Source: CAZOKN01 sp964580525 (GTDB taxonomy: Bacteria; Pseudomonadota; Alphaproteobacteria; Rickettsiales; UBA6187). From it: 30,644 nt of DNA. The notes beneath the pieces are model-generated. The model was given only the letters and a program-made list of their open reading frames with translations. It made no database searches and was not told the origin of the DNA. Every line of letters starts with the position of its first letter. Positions within the stretch are counted from its first letter, which is position 1. The stretch covers positions 1 through 30,644 of the forward strand of contig CAZOKN010000022.1 in assembly GCA_964580525.1 (NCBI GenBank). The letters run 5' to 3'. Both the position numbers and the translations under genes were made by a program. Shown here piece by piece: positions 1 through 7,230 of the stretch.

Positions 1-534
1 CATACGGTTGCTTATGTTATTTTTTTCTATAATTGTTTTAATATCTTTCAAGGGATAAACCCTGAAGCCGCACATGGCATCATTTATGTCCTTTGAAAAT
101 GTTTCCAGTCTAACCCAGAAATTAGTTATATTACGACCGTATAGTCGAGATTTGGGAACAGAAGAGTCGTATATTGGTACTCCATTAATCAGGCAATCAG
201 GATTGTTCTGTGCTTTTTCAAAGAATATTTTTATATCGTCAATCGTGTGCTGGCCATCTGCATCAATTTGCAAAGCATGACTGTATCCATTTTCTATAGC
301 GTTTTTAAAGCCTGTAATTACAGCTTTGCCCTTACCCATATTATTTTCCAACCTTATCAGAGTAATTTCAGGGTTGGAATTTTTTATATCTTTAAGTATT
401 AGGCATGTTTCTTCGTTGCTACCATCATCAACTATTATGATATGGTAGCCAAAAGATATAATTTTAGCGATGGATTTTTTTAATAAACGACCGTGGTTAT
501 ATACGGGTATGATTATGCAACTTTTTATAGACAC
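1..534 (-). CDS. Family 2 glycosyltransferase, APE cluster (3' end outside window)
   Basis: This reading frame runs leftwards off the window edge, so only the first 178 codons are visible. The N-terminal half of a GT-A fold is clear: an opening strand with IIIPVYN, then IIIVDDGSNEE, then the donor and metal-binding motif QIDADGQH, followed by a DAMCGFRVYP segment typical of dolichyl-phosphate-mannose-synthase-like GT2 enzymes. I chose the GTG at 534 because GAAGAA lies 4 bases upstream and the glycosyltransferase fold begins right after it. The preceding dehydratase gene ends 11 bases upstream, so the two are likely co-transcribed. In typical APE clusters this position (apeJ) is a GT2 fused to an LPLAT acyltransferase. 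Whether this copy is fused cannot be seen. It probably adds a sugar during assembly of the lipid anchor of the polyene. That role is inferred from context. Confidence 0.85.
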   Translation of the reverse strand, partial: MSIKSCIIIPVYNHGRLLKKSIAKIISFGYHIIIVDDGSNEETCLILKDIKNSNPEITLIRLENNMGKGKAVITGFKNAIENGYSHALQIDADGQHTIDDIKIFFEKAQNNPDCLINGVPIYDSSVPKSRLYGRNITNFWVRLETFSKDINDAMCGFRVYPLKDIKTIIEKNNISNRM

Positions 535-545
535 TATTTCTTCGC

Positions 546-884
546 CTATTTTAGTTTTATGTTTCCAGATGAATATATACTATCGTCTATAAAATACTTA
601 AATGTTATTTTGTTTAGATCTTTTGAGTAATCAATTTTGAGTGAAATATCCATATCAGGTTTAATTATATTACTGAATTTCAGTTTATTAATATTAGATA
701 TTATAGGTTTAATGCCCAAATATTCCTGGGCATATTTCATAACATAATCGATTTGAACAACTCCTGGCAAAACTGCAAAACCATCAAAATGGCCGTCAAA
801 ATATTCAGCATCTTTTGCAAAGTTTAGAAGCAGTTCTACAGTGTCCGTGGTGTACGTTTTATTTTTTATTGTAGGGTTTTTCAC
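546..884 (-). CDS. apeI: ApeI-like hot-dog 3-hydroxyacyl-ACP dehydratase
   Basis: A single hot-dog domain of about 112 residues with the FabA/FabZ-type signature YFDGHFDGFAVLPGVVQ. The His in GHF is the expected catalytic base, and the LPGVVQ helix start is typical. In APE biosynthesis this protein dehydrates the 3-hydroxyacyl-ACP made by the ketoreductase, giving the next double bond. ApeI is known to act with ApeP, which is encoded at 13319. I chose the GTG at 884 because GAG lies about 7 to 9 bases upstream. A TTG at 899 in the same frame would add five residues and overlap the ligase gene by 14 bases. With the GTG start, the dehydratase begins 2 bases beyond the ligase stop. Family assignment is firm; the exact start is not. 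Confidence 0.85.
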   Translation of the reverse strand: MKNPTIKNKTYTTDTVELLLNFAKDAEYFDGHFDGFAVLPGVVQIDYVMKYAQEYLGIKPIISNINKLKFSNIIKPDMDISLKIDYSKDLNKITFKYFIDDSIYSSGNIKLK

Positions 885-885
885 T

Positions 886-2247
886 TTAATTCTCGTCAAA
901 CAATTTTATCATATCTAAATGCGAAATTTTACCCTGAGGGTTTTTCTTCAATTCTTCAACATAACGCCATTTGCGTGGAATAACCACAGCATCAAAATAT
1001 TGCGATAAGTATTCCCTGATAGATTTATTAATACTCAATTTACCATTTTCATGCAGAAGTTTATTTCCTGTTTCATTTAATATAACAGCTGCTCCAATTG
1101 TTTGGCGACGGCCTGATAAAATTAAGGTGTGGCAATCACTAACTAATGGGCTGGATTTTAGTTTATTTTCAATCTCAGTTAAAGATATTCGTTTTTCTTC
1201 AATCTTTACTATACGGCCGATTCTTTCTTTTAGTTTGAAAGTGTTTTCATTAATTAAATCGATTGTATCGCCGGTTTCTACATATTCTTCCCCTTCGAAA
1301 TAAGGGCTTTGCACTAGTAGCTGATTATTACTATCAATATTGATTTTTACTTTTGAAAACGTTTTCCATACTTCAGAATTTTCCTGACTGCGATAAGCGA
1401 TGCCGCCAGTTTCTGTACTACCTAATATTTCCATTGGATAATAGCCTAATAATTTTCTTACTTTTGTGGAGACTTCATTTTCTAAAAGGCCTCCGGAAGA
1501 GAATATTATTTCTATATTTTGAGGTAACGAATAACCAGTATCATTTTCACCAAAGCGTTTTAAAAATGCCGGGCTTGATATAATAACAAAGCTTTGAGAT
1601 ATTTTTGATAGGCCGATCAAGGCTTCTGGTGAAAATATTAGCGAAGATTCAATTATATTTCCTCTACAAAGTGGCCATAGAAAACGAAATAAAAGGCCGT
1701 ATATATGCTGATGACTTACTGTTGAAACGAATAAAGAATTATATTCAATATTGCTTCCCCACATGTTTTCCAGTTCTGTAATTTCTTGTGCTAAATTAGC
1801 AATGGTTTTGCATATTCTTTTTGGTTTTCCTGTTGAACCAGAAGTGTAGAAAATAATTTGAGATGAGGAAAAATCTATATTATCAATTTTACTGATAGTC
1901 TTTTCTTCGTATTTTATGTCTATTACATTTCCAGAATTATAAGATAATTCAATATCTGTAAGGATTGGTTTGTTTTCTCCTATTTCTTTTATACTATCAG
2001 GCTGGATATTTTGCGGCATTATTATGTTTTTGTTTGCTTTTAATAATGCAAAAAATCCAATAGAAAAAAGGAAGGTATCCTCGCAATAAAGTAAAAAATC
2101 TTTTTGAGATGAGGTAGCTAATTTTTCTGATAGTTTTTGAATATTGAAATAAAATTCCCCATACGTAATTTCTTTTTTATTAAAAAGAAATACGGGTGCG
2201 TTGATATCTCGTGCAGATGAAAAAGTTTTTTCAATTGGGTAAAACAT
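886..2247 (-). CDS. apeH: ApeH-like acyl/aryl-ACP ligase (AMP-forming)
   Basis: An ANL-superfamily adenylating enzyme of 453 residues. The phosphate-binding loop YTSGSTGKPK is at residues 134-143, a GSTETGG motif lies in the middle, and the C-terminal catalytic Lys is in NPQGKIS near residue 440. In APE pathways this enzyme activates the aromatic starter acid (4-hydroxybenzoate-type) with ATP and loads it on an acyl carrier protein. The substrate here is inferred from context. It is shorter than typical acyl-CoA synthetases (500-650 residues) but normal for ApeH. Its ATG shares one base with the stop of the membrane-protein gene upstream (TAATG), so translation is probably coupled. No motif is missing. 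Confidence 0.9.
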   Translation of the reverse strand: MFYPIEKTFSSARDINAPVFLFNKKEITYGEFYFNIQKLSEKLATSSQKDFLLYCEDTFLFSIGFFALLKANKNIIMPQNIQPDSIKEIGENKPILTDIELSYNSGNVIDIKYEEKTISKIDNIDFSSSQIIFYTSGSTGKPKRICKTIANLAQEITELENMWGSNIEYNSLFVSTVSHQHIYGLLFRFLWPLCRGNIIESSLIFSPEALIGLSKISQSFVIISSPAFLKRFGENDTGYSLPQNIEIIFSSGGLLENEVSTKVRKLLGYYPMEILGSTETGGIAYRSQENSEVWKTFSKVKINIDSNNQLLVQSPYFEGEEYVETGDTIDLINENTFKLKERIGRIVKIEEKRISLTEIENKLKSSPLVSDCHTLILSGRRQTIGAAVILNETGNKLLHENGKLSINKSIREYLSQYFDAVVIPRKWRYVEELKKNPQGKISHLDMIKLFDEN

Positions 2248-2828
2248 TATGCTTCATGTTTACGTATTACAAACTGGCGTATTATATATTCTCCTACAAA
2301 TAAAACGCCCATTAAACAATAACAAATAAAGCCGCTATATAAAGTCCATATTTCAACTGACGTATAAAAAGCCGTATATAGCAAAATGCAGCTGTTAATA
2401 AAAAGAAATACAGACCATATTATAGTTACGTTACGAGTATAAGAAATAACATGTGGCTCTAGGTTTGGATGTTTTATTCTGGCGAATTTTTCTATCATTG
2501 TTGGTGGTGAAAAAAGAGTATATGTAAAAATACAAAAGAAGAAGAAACTCATAGATGCTGGATATATTTTTACAAATACAACATTGTTAAATAATTGCAT
2601 TAATAAAGCCAGTCCACCCAGAATTAATGCAACAGCTCCTTTCTGCCATTTTTCCATTGGGTTTTTTGCAGAGGATGATAATAAATAGAAAAAAGCCATA
2701 CAAACTAATAGGAGTGACAGAATTTTTGGCTCAAAGTGGTGTATGCCAAAATACATACCGAAAGGATATAATACCGCAAGTAAGGCATAAATAATTCGTA
2801 AAATTGGCTTAAGATTGGCAAATCGCAT
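2247..2828 (-). CDS. APE cluster integral membrane protein (COG4648-like)
   Basis: A 193-residue protein built almost wholly of hydrophobic segments. Five or six membrane helices are visible, starting with IIYALLAVLYPFGMYFG. It has no catalytic motif I can recognise. Its place between the second ACP gene and the ligase matches the COG4648 membrane protein (position apeG) of known APE clusters, whose function is not settled. I chose the ATG at 2828. The frame can be extended to a TTG at 2840. Either way the start overlaps the end of the ACP gene (by 20 bases with ATG), which suggests translational coupling. The protein probably sits in the inner membrane near the ACP-bound polyene, but this is inference. 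Confidence 0.75.
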   Translation of the reverse strand: MRFANLKPILRIIYALLAVLYPFGMYFGIHHFEPKILSLLLVCMAFFYLLSSSAKNPMEKWQKGAVALILGGLALLMQLFNNVVFVKIYPASMSFFFFCIFTYTLFSPPTMIEKFARIKHPNLEPHVISYTRNVTIIWSVFLFINSCILLYTAFYTSVEIWTLYSGFICYCLMGVLFVGEYIIRQFVIRKHEA

Positions 2829-3069
2829 AAATGGCGTCAACTACGTCCCCGATACTGCGGACCTGTTTGAATGTTTCTGGATCTATTTTTTTGCCGGTTA
2901 CCTGTTGTAATTTAACTATAAGGTCTACAGCATCAATGCTGTCCAAGTCTAAATCTTCGAAAAGTTTTGTTTGTGGAGTTATGATCGCCGCATTACATTC
3001 GAAGTCATTCACAAGGAAGTCTTTAACCATGTTGAAAATATCTTCTTTGCTTGCAAATTGAGTTTTCAT
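2809..3069 (-). CDS. apeF: Acyl carrier protein (second APE ACP)
   Basis: An 86-residue acidic helical protein with the phosphopantetheine attachment motif DLDLDSIDAVDL; the modified Ser is residue 44. APE clusters carry two ACPs, ApeE and ApeF. One mainly accepts the aryl starter and growing chain and the other has a supporting role. I assigned ApeF by order only, as the gene nearer the COG4648 membrane protein. It begins 8 bases after the stop of the first ACP gene, and its 3' end overlaps the membrane-protein gene. The phosphopantetheinyl transferase at 6083 is the likely activating enzyme. Confidence 0.88.
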   Translation of the reverse strand: MKTQFASKEDIFNMVKDFLVNDFECNAAIITPQTKLFEDLDLDSIDAVDLIVKLQQVTGKKIDPETFKQVRSIGDVVDAIYAICQS

Positions 3070-3077
3070 ATAGGCAC

Positions 3078-3347
3078 TTATTTTATTTGACTGGCCACAA
3101 GAGCCGCCAGGGTTTTAACAGAATAGAAATGTTGTTTGTTGTTATTTTCGCTGGTTAAAGTAAGGCCGTATTTTTTCTTTAAGGCCATACCTAATTCTAG
3201 CGCATCAATTGAATCGAGGCCAAGACCATCAACAAATAAAGGGTCTTCTGAATTGATATCTTCGACTGAAATATCTTCCAGTTCCAATGATGTGATAATC
3301 AATTTTTTAATTTCACTCTCAAGTGTGTTTATATCTATTTTGCTCAT
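3078..3347 (-). CDS. apeE: Acyl carrier protein (first APE ACP)
   Basis: An 89-residue acyl carrier protein with the motif GLGLDSIDALEL; Ser46 is the predicted phosphopantetheine site. The extended N-terminus (SEIKKLIITSLELEDISVED) is typical of the ACPs in APE and related type II systems. It is the first gene of a leftward operon. A consensus sigma-70 promoter ends about 40 bases upstream, and GAG lies just before the ATG. ApeE is assigned by position relative to the second ACP. The pair shares only the core motif, so they are not a recent duplication. Confidence 0.88.
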   Translation of the reverse strand: MSKIDINTLESEIKKLIITSLELEDISVEDINSEDPLFVDGLGLDSIDALELGMALKKKYGLTLTSENNNKQHFYSVKTLAALVASQIK

Positions 3348-3387
3348 TGGCTCAATTATTTATCAATTATATACAAAAAAGAGGCGA

Positions 3388-3415
3388 ATTATAACATTAA
3401 TCTGACAAATGTCAA
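3388..3415 (-). promoter_or_regulatory. Consensus sigma-70 promoter for the apeE operon
   Basis: On the minus strand the -35 box is TTGACA (3415-3410) and the -10 box is TATAAT (3393-3388), both perfect consensus, with a 16-base spacer. Transcription would start near 3381, about 34 bases before the apeE ATG. A palindrome, TGACA-AA-TGTCA (3403-3414), overlaps the -35 box and the spacer and is a candidate operator. A promoter this strong argues that expression is limited by a repressor or other control. Confidence 0.75.
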
Positions 3416-3445
3416 TATCTGTAACGAAAGTGTTGTTATTTCCCA

Positions 3446-4027
3446 CTAGTACATGGTACGAGGCTGAATAGAGCCCTCTATAGAAGTTACCTTACCATTA
3501 GTGAAATTCACAGTGCCCTTAGACATTCTCTGATACCAGTAAGTCCAGACGTTGCTGTCCAAAGAAGCTGTAGTGTGAGTAGGAGGATAGCCTCTTGCTA
3601 GCAAAACCTCTTCTTTAGTCATCCCTTTTATAACTTCGCATTTTGATATAGCTTCGCGAACAGCCTGGCTATGGCCGGTCAAGTTCACTTCTTTATCAGA
3701 AAACATTCTGTCTTTTAATCCGCTAATAGTGAGATGAGTGTATTTATTTACATTCTTTATCTCTATTGACCCACCATTATTAAGGTCACTAACAGTCATC
3801 GAATCACCTTGACCGAAAAGACGAGTGTTGATTTTGACCATTTTGAATTTCTCATTTACGGGGTGGCAAGTGCCTGTACCATAGTTGGTACCGAAATTAG
3901 TACCGTTTTCTGCGTAAAAGCTTTGCTGTGCATATAGCTCTCTGTCATCAACAGCTTCATTATCAGCCATAGCGAAATTGGCGAAAAGAAGAGTAAAAAC
4001 GGCTGTAATAACGAATTTATATTTCAT
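3446..4027 (-). CDS. Exported BamE/SmpA-like protein inside the APE cluster
   Basis: A 193-residue protein with a clear Sec signal peptide (MKYKFVITAVFTLLFANFAMA) and no lipobox Cys after it, so it is probably a soluble periplasmic protein. The C-terminal part has the pattern of the SmpA/OmlA (BamE) fold: KGMTKEEVLLARGYP, then VWTYWY, then VNFTNGKVTSIEG. I chose the ATG at 4027 because GGAG lies 7 bases upstream and the signal peptide starts there. Earlier starts at 4039 and 4069 give an implausible leader. It lies between the ketosynthase gene and the promoter of the apeE operon. It is not a standard APE component that I know of. A role in envelope delivery of the pigment is possible but unproven. 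Confidence 0.7.
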   Translation of the reverse strand: MKYKFVITAVFTLLFANFAMADNEAVDDRELYAQQSFYAENGTNFGTNYGTGTCHPVNEKFKMVKINTRLFGQGDSMTVSDLNNGGSIEIKNVNKYTHLTISGLKDRMFSDKEVNLTGHSQAVREAISKCEVIKGMTKEEVLLARGYPPTHTTASLDSNVWTYWYQRMSKGTVNFTNGKVTSIEGSIQPRTMY

Positions 4028-4094
4028 ATTATGCTCCATGTTATTAATTTCACCACACACATCGCACAAATCGAAGAAAAGTTCAAGGGAATTG

Positions 4095-5321
4095 CTATGA
4101 CCACTTTTTGAAAATCAGAGAAGTATTTATACCGCCAAAGGCAAAATTGTTGTTCATAACATATTCATTTTGCATATTACGGCCATTACCTACTATATAA
4201 TTCATCTCGGCGCATTGTGGGTCGATGTTATCTAGGTTGATAGTGGGTGCATACCAATTATCGTTCATCATATTTATAGAAATTACGCTTTCGATGGAGC
4301 CGCAGGCACCTAGTGTATGACCCATGTAGCTTTTTTGCGAGCTGATAGACATTCTTGAACCAAAAATTCTATGGGTTGCCTGGCTTTCTGCTATATCGCC
4401 ATGTGCAGTTGAAGTGCCGTGTGCGTTAACATAACCTATGGCATCAGGAGATAATTTTGCATCTTGCAGTGCTAATGATAGTGCGTTTGACATAGATTCA
4501 GAGTTTGGTTGGGTGACGTGAGTACCATCTGTGTTAGTACCAAATCCTACTATTTCAGCATAGATTTTTGCACCGCGGGCTTTAGCATGTTCAAGTTCTT
4601 CTAAAATTAAAGTGGAAGCTCCTTCGCCAATTACTAGGCCATCACGGTTACGATCAAAAGGACGTGGAGTTTTTTCAGGTTCATTATTGCGGGTGCTGGT
4701 TGCATAAAGCGTGTCAAAAACTGCTGCTTGAGTTGGACTCAATTCCTCGCTGCCACCAGCCACCATAATAGTTTGATAGCCGTGTTTTATAGCTTCATAA
4801 GCATAGCCAACTCCCAAGCTGCCAGAAGTGCAGGCTGATCCTGTTGGTATCAAGCGGCCTGTTAGCTCAAAAAATAAACCTATATTAACAGCAGTAGTGT
4901 GCCCCATCATTTGAATATAGGTTGTAGCACTGATACCGCGCACTATGTTGGTTTTCAGCATTGAATAAAAATCTAGTGCAGCATTTATAGACCCTGATGA
5001 AGAGCCATAGGCAACGCCAGTATTGCCGCTTTTAATTTCTTCTGAATTTAATAATTTTGCATCTTCAAGAGCCAATTCAGTTGCGCGGGTGGCCATCAAT
5101 GCGACTCTACCCATCGCTCTTATTTGTTTTCTAGTATAATGAGAAGGAACGACAAAATCCTTAACTGCGCCACCAAGCTTGGTGTTTAGTCCTTCGTATA
5201 CGTTCCAATCGTCCATGAACGCAATGCCGCTTTTTCTATTTTTCAAATTAGATTTAACTTCCGACCAATTACTGCCAATTGGAGTAATCAAAGACATTCC
5301 AGTTACAACAACTCGCTTCAT
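4095..5321 (-). CDS. apeR: Beta-ketoacyl-ACP synthase (ApeR-type ketosynthase)
   Basis: A full-length thiolase-fold ketosynthase of 408 residues with an intact catalytic triad: Cys164 in GSACTSGS, His301 in NAHGTSTAHGD and His335 in MGHTLGACGS. It closely follows FabF/FabB domain order. In APE clusters the ketosynthase next to the ketoreductase (order Q-R) is ApeR, and the same adjacency holds here, which is the basis for the symbol. It would condense malonyl-ACP with the aryl or polyenyl chain, possibly for an early round or a fatty-acid part of the product. Its ATG shares one base with the ketoreductase stop, so the two are translationally coupled. No residue is missing. Confidence 0.9.
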   Translation of the reverse strand: MKRVVVTGMSLITPIGSNWSEVKSNLKNRKSGIAFMDDWNVYEGLNTKLGGAVKDFVVPSHYTRKQIRAMGRVALMATRATELALEDAKLLNSEEIKSGNTGVAYGSSSGSINAALDFYSMLKTNIVRGISATTYIQMMGHTTAVNIGLFFELTGRLIPTGSACTSGSLGVGYAYEAIKHGYQTIMVAGGSEELSPTQAAVFDTLYATSTRNNEPEKTPRPFDRNRDGLVIGEGASTLILEELEHAKARGAKIYAEIVGFGTNTDGTHVTQPNSESMSNALSLALQDAKLSPDAIGYVNAHGTSTAHGDIAESQATHRIFGSRMSISSQKSYMGHTLGACGSIESVISINMMNDNWYAPTINLDNIDPQCAEMNYIVGNGRNMQNEYVMNNNFAFGGINTSLIFKKWS

Positions 5322-6046
5322 TATATCATTCCTCCATTAACGGAGATAACCTGTCTTGTAATGTAAGCTGCGCCATCGGATAATAAATAGGCGGCTAAAC
5401 TAGCCACTTCTTCTGGTTGGCCAATTCGTTTAAGAGGTATCATTTTTGTAATTTCATCAAGAGGAAGTTCAGTTGTCATGTCTGTTTCAATAATGCCTGG
5501 AGCTATACAGTTTACTGTTATTTTGCGTTTAGCAAGCTCAAGTGCGAGGGCTTTTGTGGCGCCAATAATTCCAGATTTGGCAGCGCTATAATTTACCTGG
5601 CCGCGATTGCCAGCAATTCCTGATACGGAGGAAAGGGTAATAATTCTACCACCCTTACGGGTTTGAATCATGGGCATAACAATAGGGTGCAGAACGTTAT
5701 AAAAACCATCAAGATTAGTGGTTATAACGCCATCCCAATCATCGCCAGAAATAAGAGGAAACGGATTATCTTTAGCGATGCTGGCATTGCAGATAACGCC
5801 ATAATAAGCACCGTTTTTTTCCATATCATTTTCCAAAACGGTTTTGCATTGTTCACGGTTGCTAATATCAAATTGTAATACCCTGCCATTACCACCTTCA
5901 GCTTTTACAATTTTTAGTACATCTTCGGCGGCTTTTTTGTTTTCTCTGTAATTTATGATTACTTCATAACCATGTTTTGCAATATAGACTGCTATAGCCT
6001 TGCCAATTCCACGGCTGGAGCCTGTAATTAATACCGTTTTTTTCAT
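5321..6046 (-). CDS. apeQ: 3-ketoacyl-ACP reductase (ApeQ/FabG-like)
   Basis: A 241-residue short-chain dehydrogenase. The NADPH-binding glycine motif TGSSRGIG starts at residue 8. Asn111, Ser140, Tyr153 and Lys157 (in YSAAK) form the catalytic tetrad. The C-terminus (RQVISVNGGMI) is typical of FabG. It reduces the 3-keto group after each condensation so that ApeI and ApeP can dehydrate it. It is preceded by the phosphopantetheinyl transferase with a 36-base gap. In that gap the ribosome binding site GAGGG lies in one arm of an inverted repeat (6047-6071), which could limit translation. Distinguishing it from housekeeping FabG rests on its coupling to the ketosynthase. Confidence 0.9.
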   Translation of the reverse strand: MKKTVLITGSSRGIGKAIAVYIAKHGYEVIINYRENKKAAEDVLKIVKAEGGNGRVLQFDISNREQCKTVLENDMEKNGAYYGVICNASIAKDNPFPLISGDDWDGVITTNLDGFYNVLHPIVMPMIQTRKGGRIITLSSVSGIAGNRGQVNYSAAKSGIIGATKALALELAKRKITVNCIAPGIIETDMTTELPLDEITKMIPLKRIGQPEEVASLAAYLLSDGAAYITRQVISVNGGMI

Positions 6047-6071
6047 AATACCCTCATAAACAATGGGTATT
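6047..6071 (-). promoter_or_regulatory. Inverted repeat covering the apeQ ribosome binding site
   Basis: In the minus-strand transcript AATACCC (6071-6065) can pair with GGGTATT (6053-6047) across an 11-base loop. The second arm contains most of the apeQ Shine-Dalgarno sequence (GAGGG) directly before the ATG at 6046. The pairing would hide the ribosome binding site. A function is inferred from position only; stem strength is modest. Confidence 0.4.
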
Positions 6072-6082
6072 TATAGAATGAG

Positions 6083-6703
6083 TTACAAAAAAAGACAACT
6101 ATATTGCTGGAATTTATGATTGGTAATTATAGTTAGCTCATTATCTTCGCAGGCTATAGAGAGCATATATTTATCGGCGCATATAAAAGATATAATAGGT
6201 GGTTCTTTATCTTTATTTTCCTGATACTTAATTAAGCATTCCTTCGTAGTCCAATATTTATAGAATAGCTGCATTTTGTCAGAATCGTTGGTAGTATTTT
6301 TTATGGCTTTGGCTTCTTCTTCAGAAAAAGAGCTATTCGCTATATTATAAAAATCTCTTTGTTTCATAAATTCGATATCTATTCCTACTGGTTTATTGCC
6401 TATAGCCAAAGCAACTAGATCGTTTGAATGAGATATATTAAAGTTTATATTTGAGTGATTATCTTTTAATTCCAGCCTGCCGCTGGTTTGTTTTATTATT
6501 TGAATATCTTTAGCTTTTTTACCTAATATTTCAGATAATTTAGTTCTCAACAAAAAACGTCCTAATAGAAACTGTAATTGTTGCTTTTTGCGTTTTTTAT
6601 TATCAAAACTTTGTTTTTCTTCGTTCGAAAGAAATGTGAGATGCTGAGAAATTGCTTTTTCATCTGAGTAAATATTAGATAAATCTTCGATGAAAATTTG
6701 CAT
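6083..6703 (-). CDS. Sfp-type 4'-phosphopantetheinyl transferase
   Basis: A 206-residue protein with the hallmark motifs of Sfp/EntD-type transferases: NISHSNDLVALAI, GIDIEFM (metal-binding Asp and Glu) and KYWTTKECLIKYQ near residue 150. It transfers phosphopantetheine from coenzyme A to the Ser of carrier proteins. The obvious targets are the two ACPs encoded at 2809-3347. Its length suits the shorter Sfp-like enzymes. It is the first gene of the leftward block ending with the BamE-like protein, and it faces a divergent rightward operon at 6853. The start ATG at 6703 has no strong Shine-Dalgarno sequence. An upstream TATACT close to the ATG would give a very short leader. Confidence 0.88.
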   Translation of the reverse strand: MQIFIEDLSNIYSDEKAISQHLTFLSNEEKQSFDNKKRKKQQLQFLLGRFLLRTKLSEILGKKAKDIQIIKQTSGRLELKDNHSNINFNISHSNDLVALAIGNKPVGIDIEFMKQRDFYNIANSSFSEEEAKAIKNTTNDSDKMQLFYKYWTTKECLIKYQENKDKEPPIISFICADKYMLSIACEDNELTIITNHKFQQYSCLFL

Positions 6704-6736
6704 AAGCAGTATATAAACAAGTTATTCCTAAGAATA

Positions 6737-6751
6737 CCATAATCATTATGG
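6737..6751. promoter_or_regulatory. Palindrome in divergent APE intergenic region
   Basis: CCATAAT-C-ATTATGG is a perfect 7+1+7 inverted repeat. It lies in the 149-base space between the leftward phosphopantetheinyl transferase gene and the rightward lipoprotein operon, 39 bases before the -35 box of the latter. Its position suits an operator for a dimeric regulator. No regulator gene is in the window, so the assignment is tentative. Confidence 0.4.
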
Positions 6752-6789
6752 CATAGATTTTCTAGGATAATACACAATAAAAATGGCGT

Positions 6790-6818
6790 TTGACAACTAA
6801 AACCGTAGCATATAGAAA
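6790..6818 (+). promoter_or_regulatory. Putative sigma-70 promoter for the lipoprotein-methyltransferase-acyltransferase operon
   Basis: A perfect -35 TTGACA (6790-6795), a 17-base spacer and a -10 TAGAAA (6813-6818). Transcription would start near 6825, 28 bases before the lipoprotein ATG. The -10 is only a partial match. Confidence 0.45.
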
Positions 6819-6852
6819 TTAGGCCATAATTTAAGCTTTTATAGGAAGTTGT

Positions 6853-7221
6853 ATGAAAAATGTAGTTAGAAATACCACTATATCATTATTGTTATTGGTT
6901 TTTACGGCTTGTGTAAGCACTCGTGATCCTAATCTTGTTGCAGTGAGAAAAAATGGCGATGATAAGCTGAATTGCAAAGCTTTAGGTTTGGAATATAAAT
7001 CTAACACTGAAATTGCTTCTGCTAAAGTAAAGAGCAATAGAAAGCACGACCGCAAAGAATTGTGGTATGGAATATTTATCTGGCCTGGTTTGATGGATTT
7101 TAAAAATGCAGATGGTATAGAAGCAAATTCTATGTTGGATCGTAATATAGAAATCAAAAATATTGCTGTAAGTAAATCATGCGACGTTAAATCGTGGCCT
7201 GCGCAGCCTGCCAGATATTAA
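6853..7221 (+). CDS. Small lipoprotein of unknown function, APE cluster
   Basis: A 122-residue protein with an N-terminal signal peptide ending in a lipobox, VFTAC (Cys20 would be lipidated). The mature part has KLNCKALGLEYKSNTEI, a short apolar stretch LWYGIFIWPGLMDF, and a conserved-looking C-terminal Cys in AVSKSC. The two mature Cys could form a disulfide. I recognise the general pattern of small proteobacterial lipoproteins but not a named family with function. AGGAAG lies 4 to 5 bases before the ATG. It ends 9 bases before the methyltransferase start, so it heads the operon. The setting suggests an envelope role linked to the pigment. Confidence 0.75.
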   Translation: MKNVVRNTTISLLLLVFTACVSTRDPNLVAVRKNGDDKLNCKALGLEYKSNTEIASAKVKSNRKHDRKELWYGIFIWPGLMDFKNADGIEANSMLDRNIEIKNIAVSKSCDVKSWPAQPARY

Positions 7222-7230
7222 GAAAAATTT

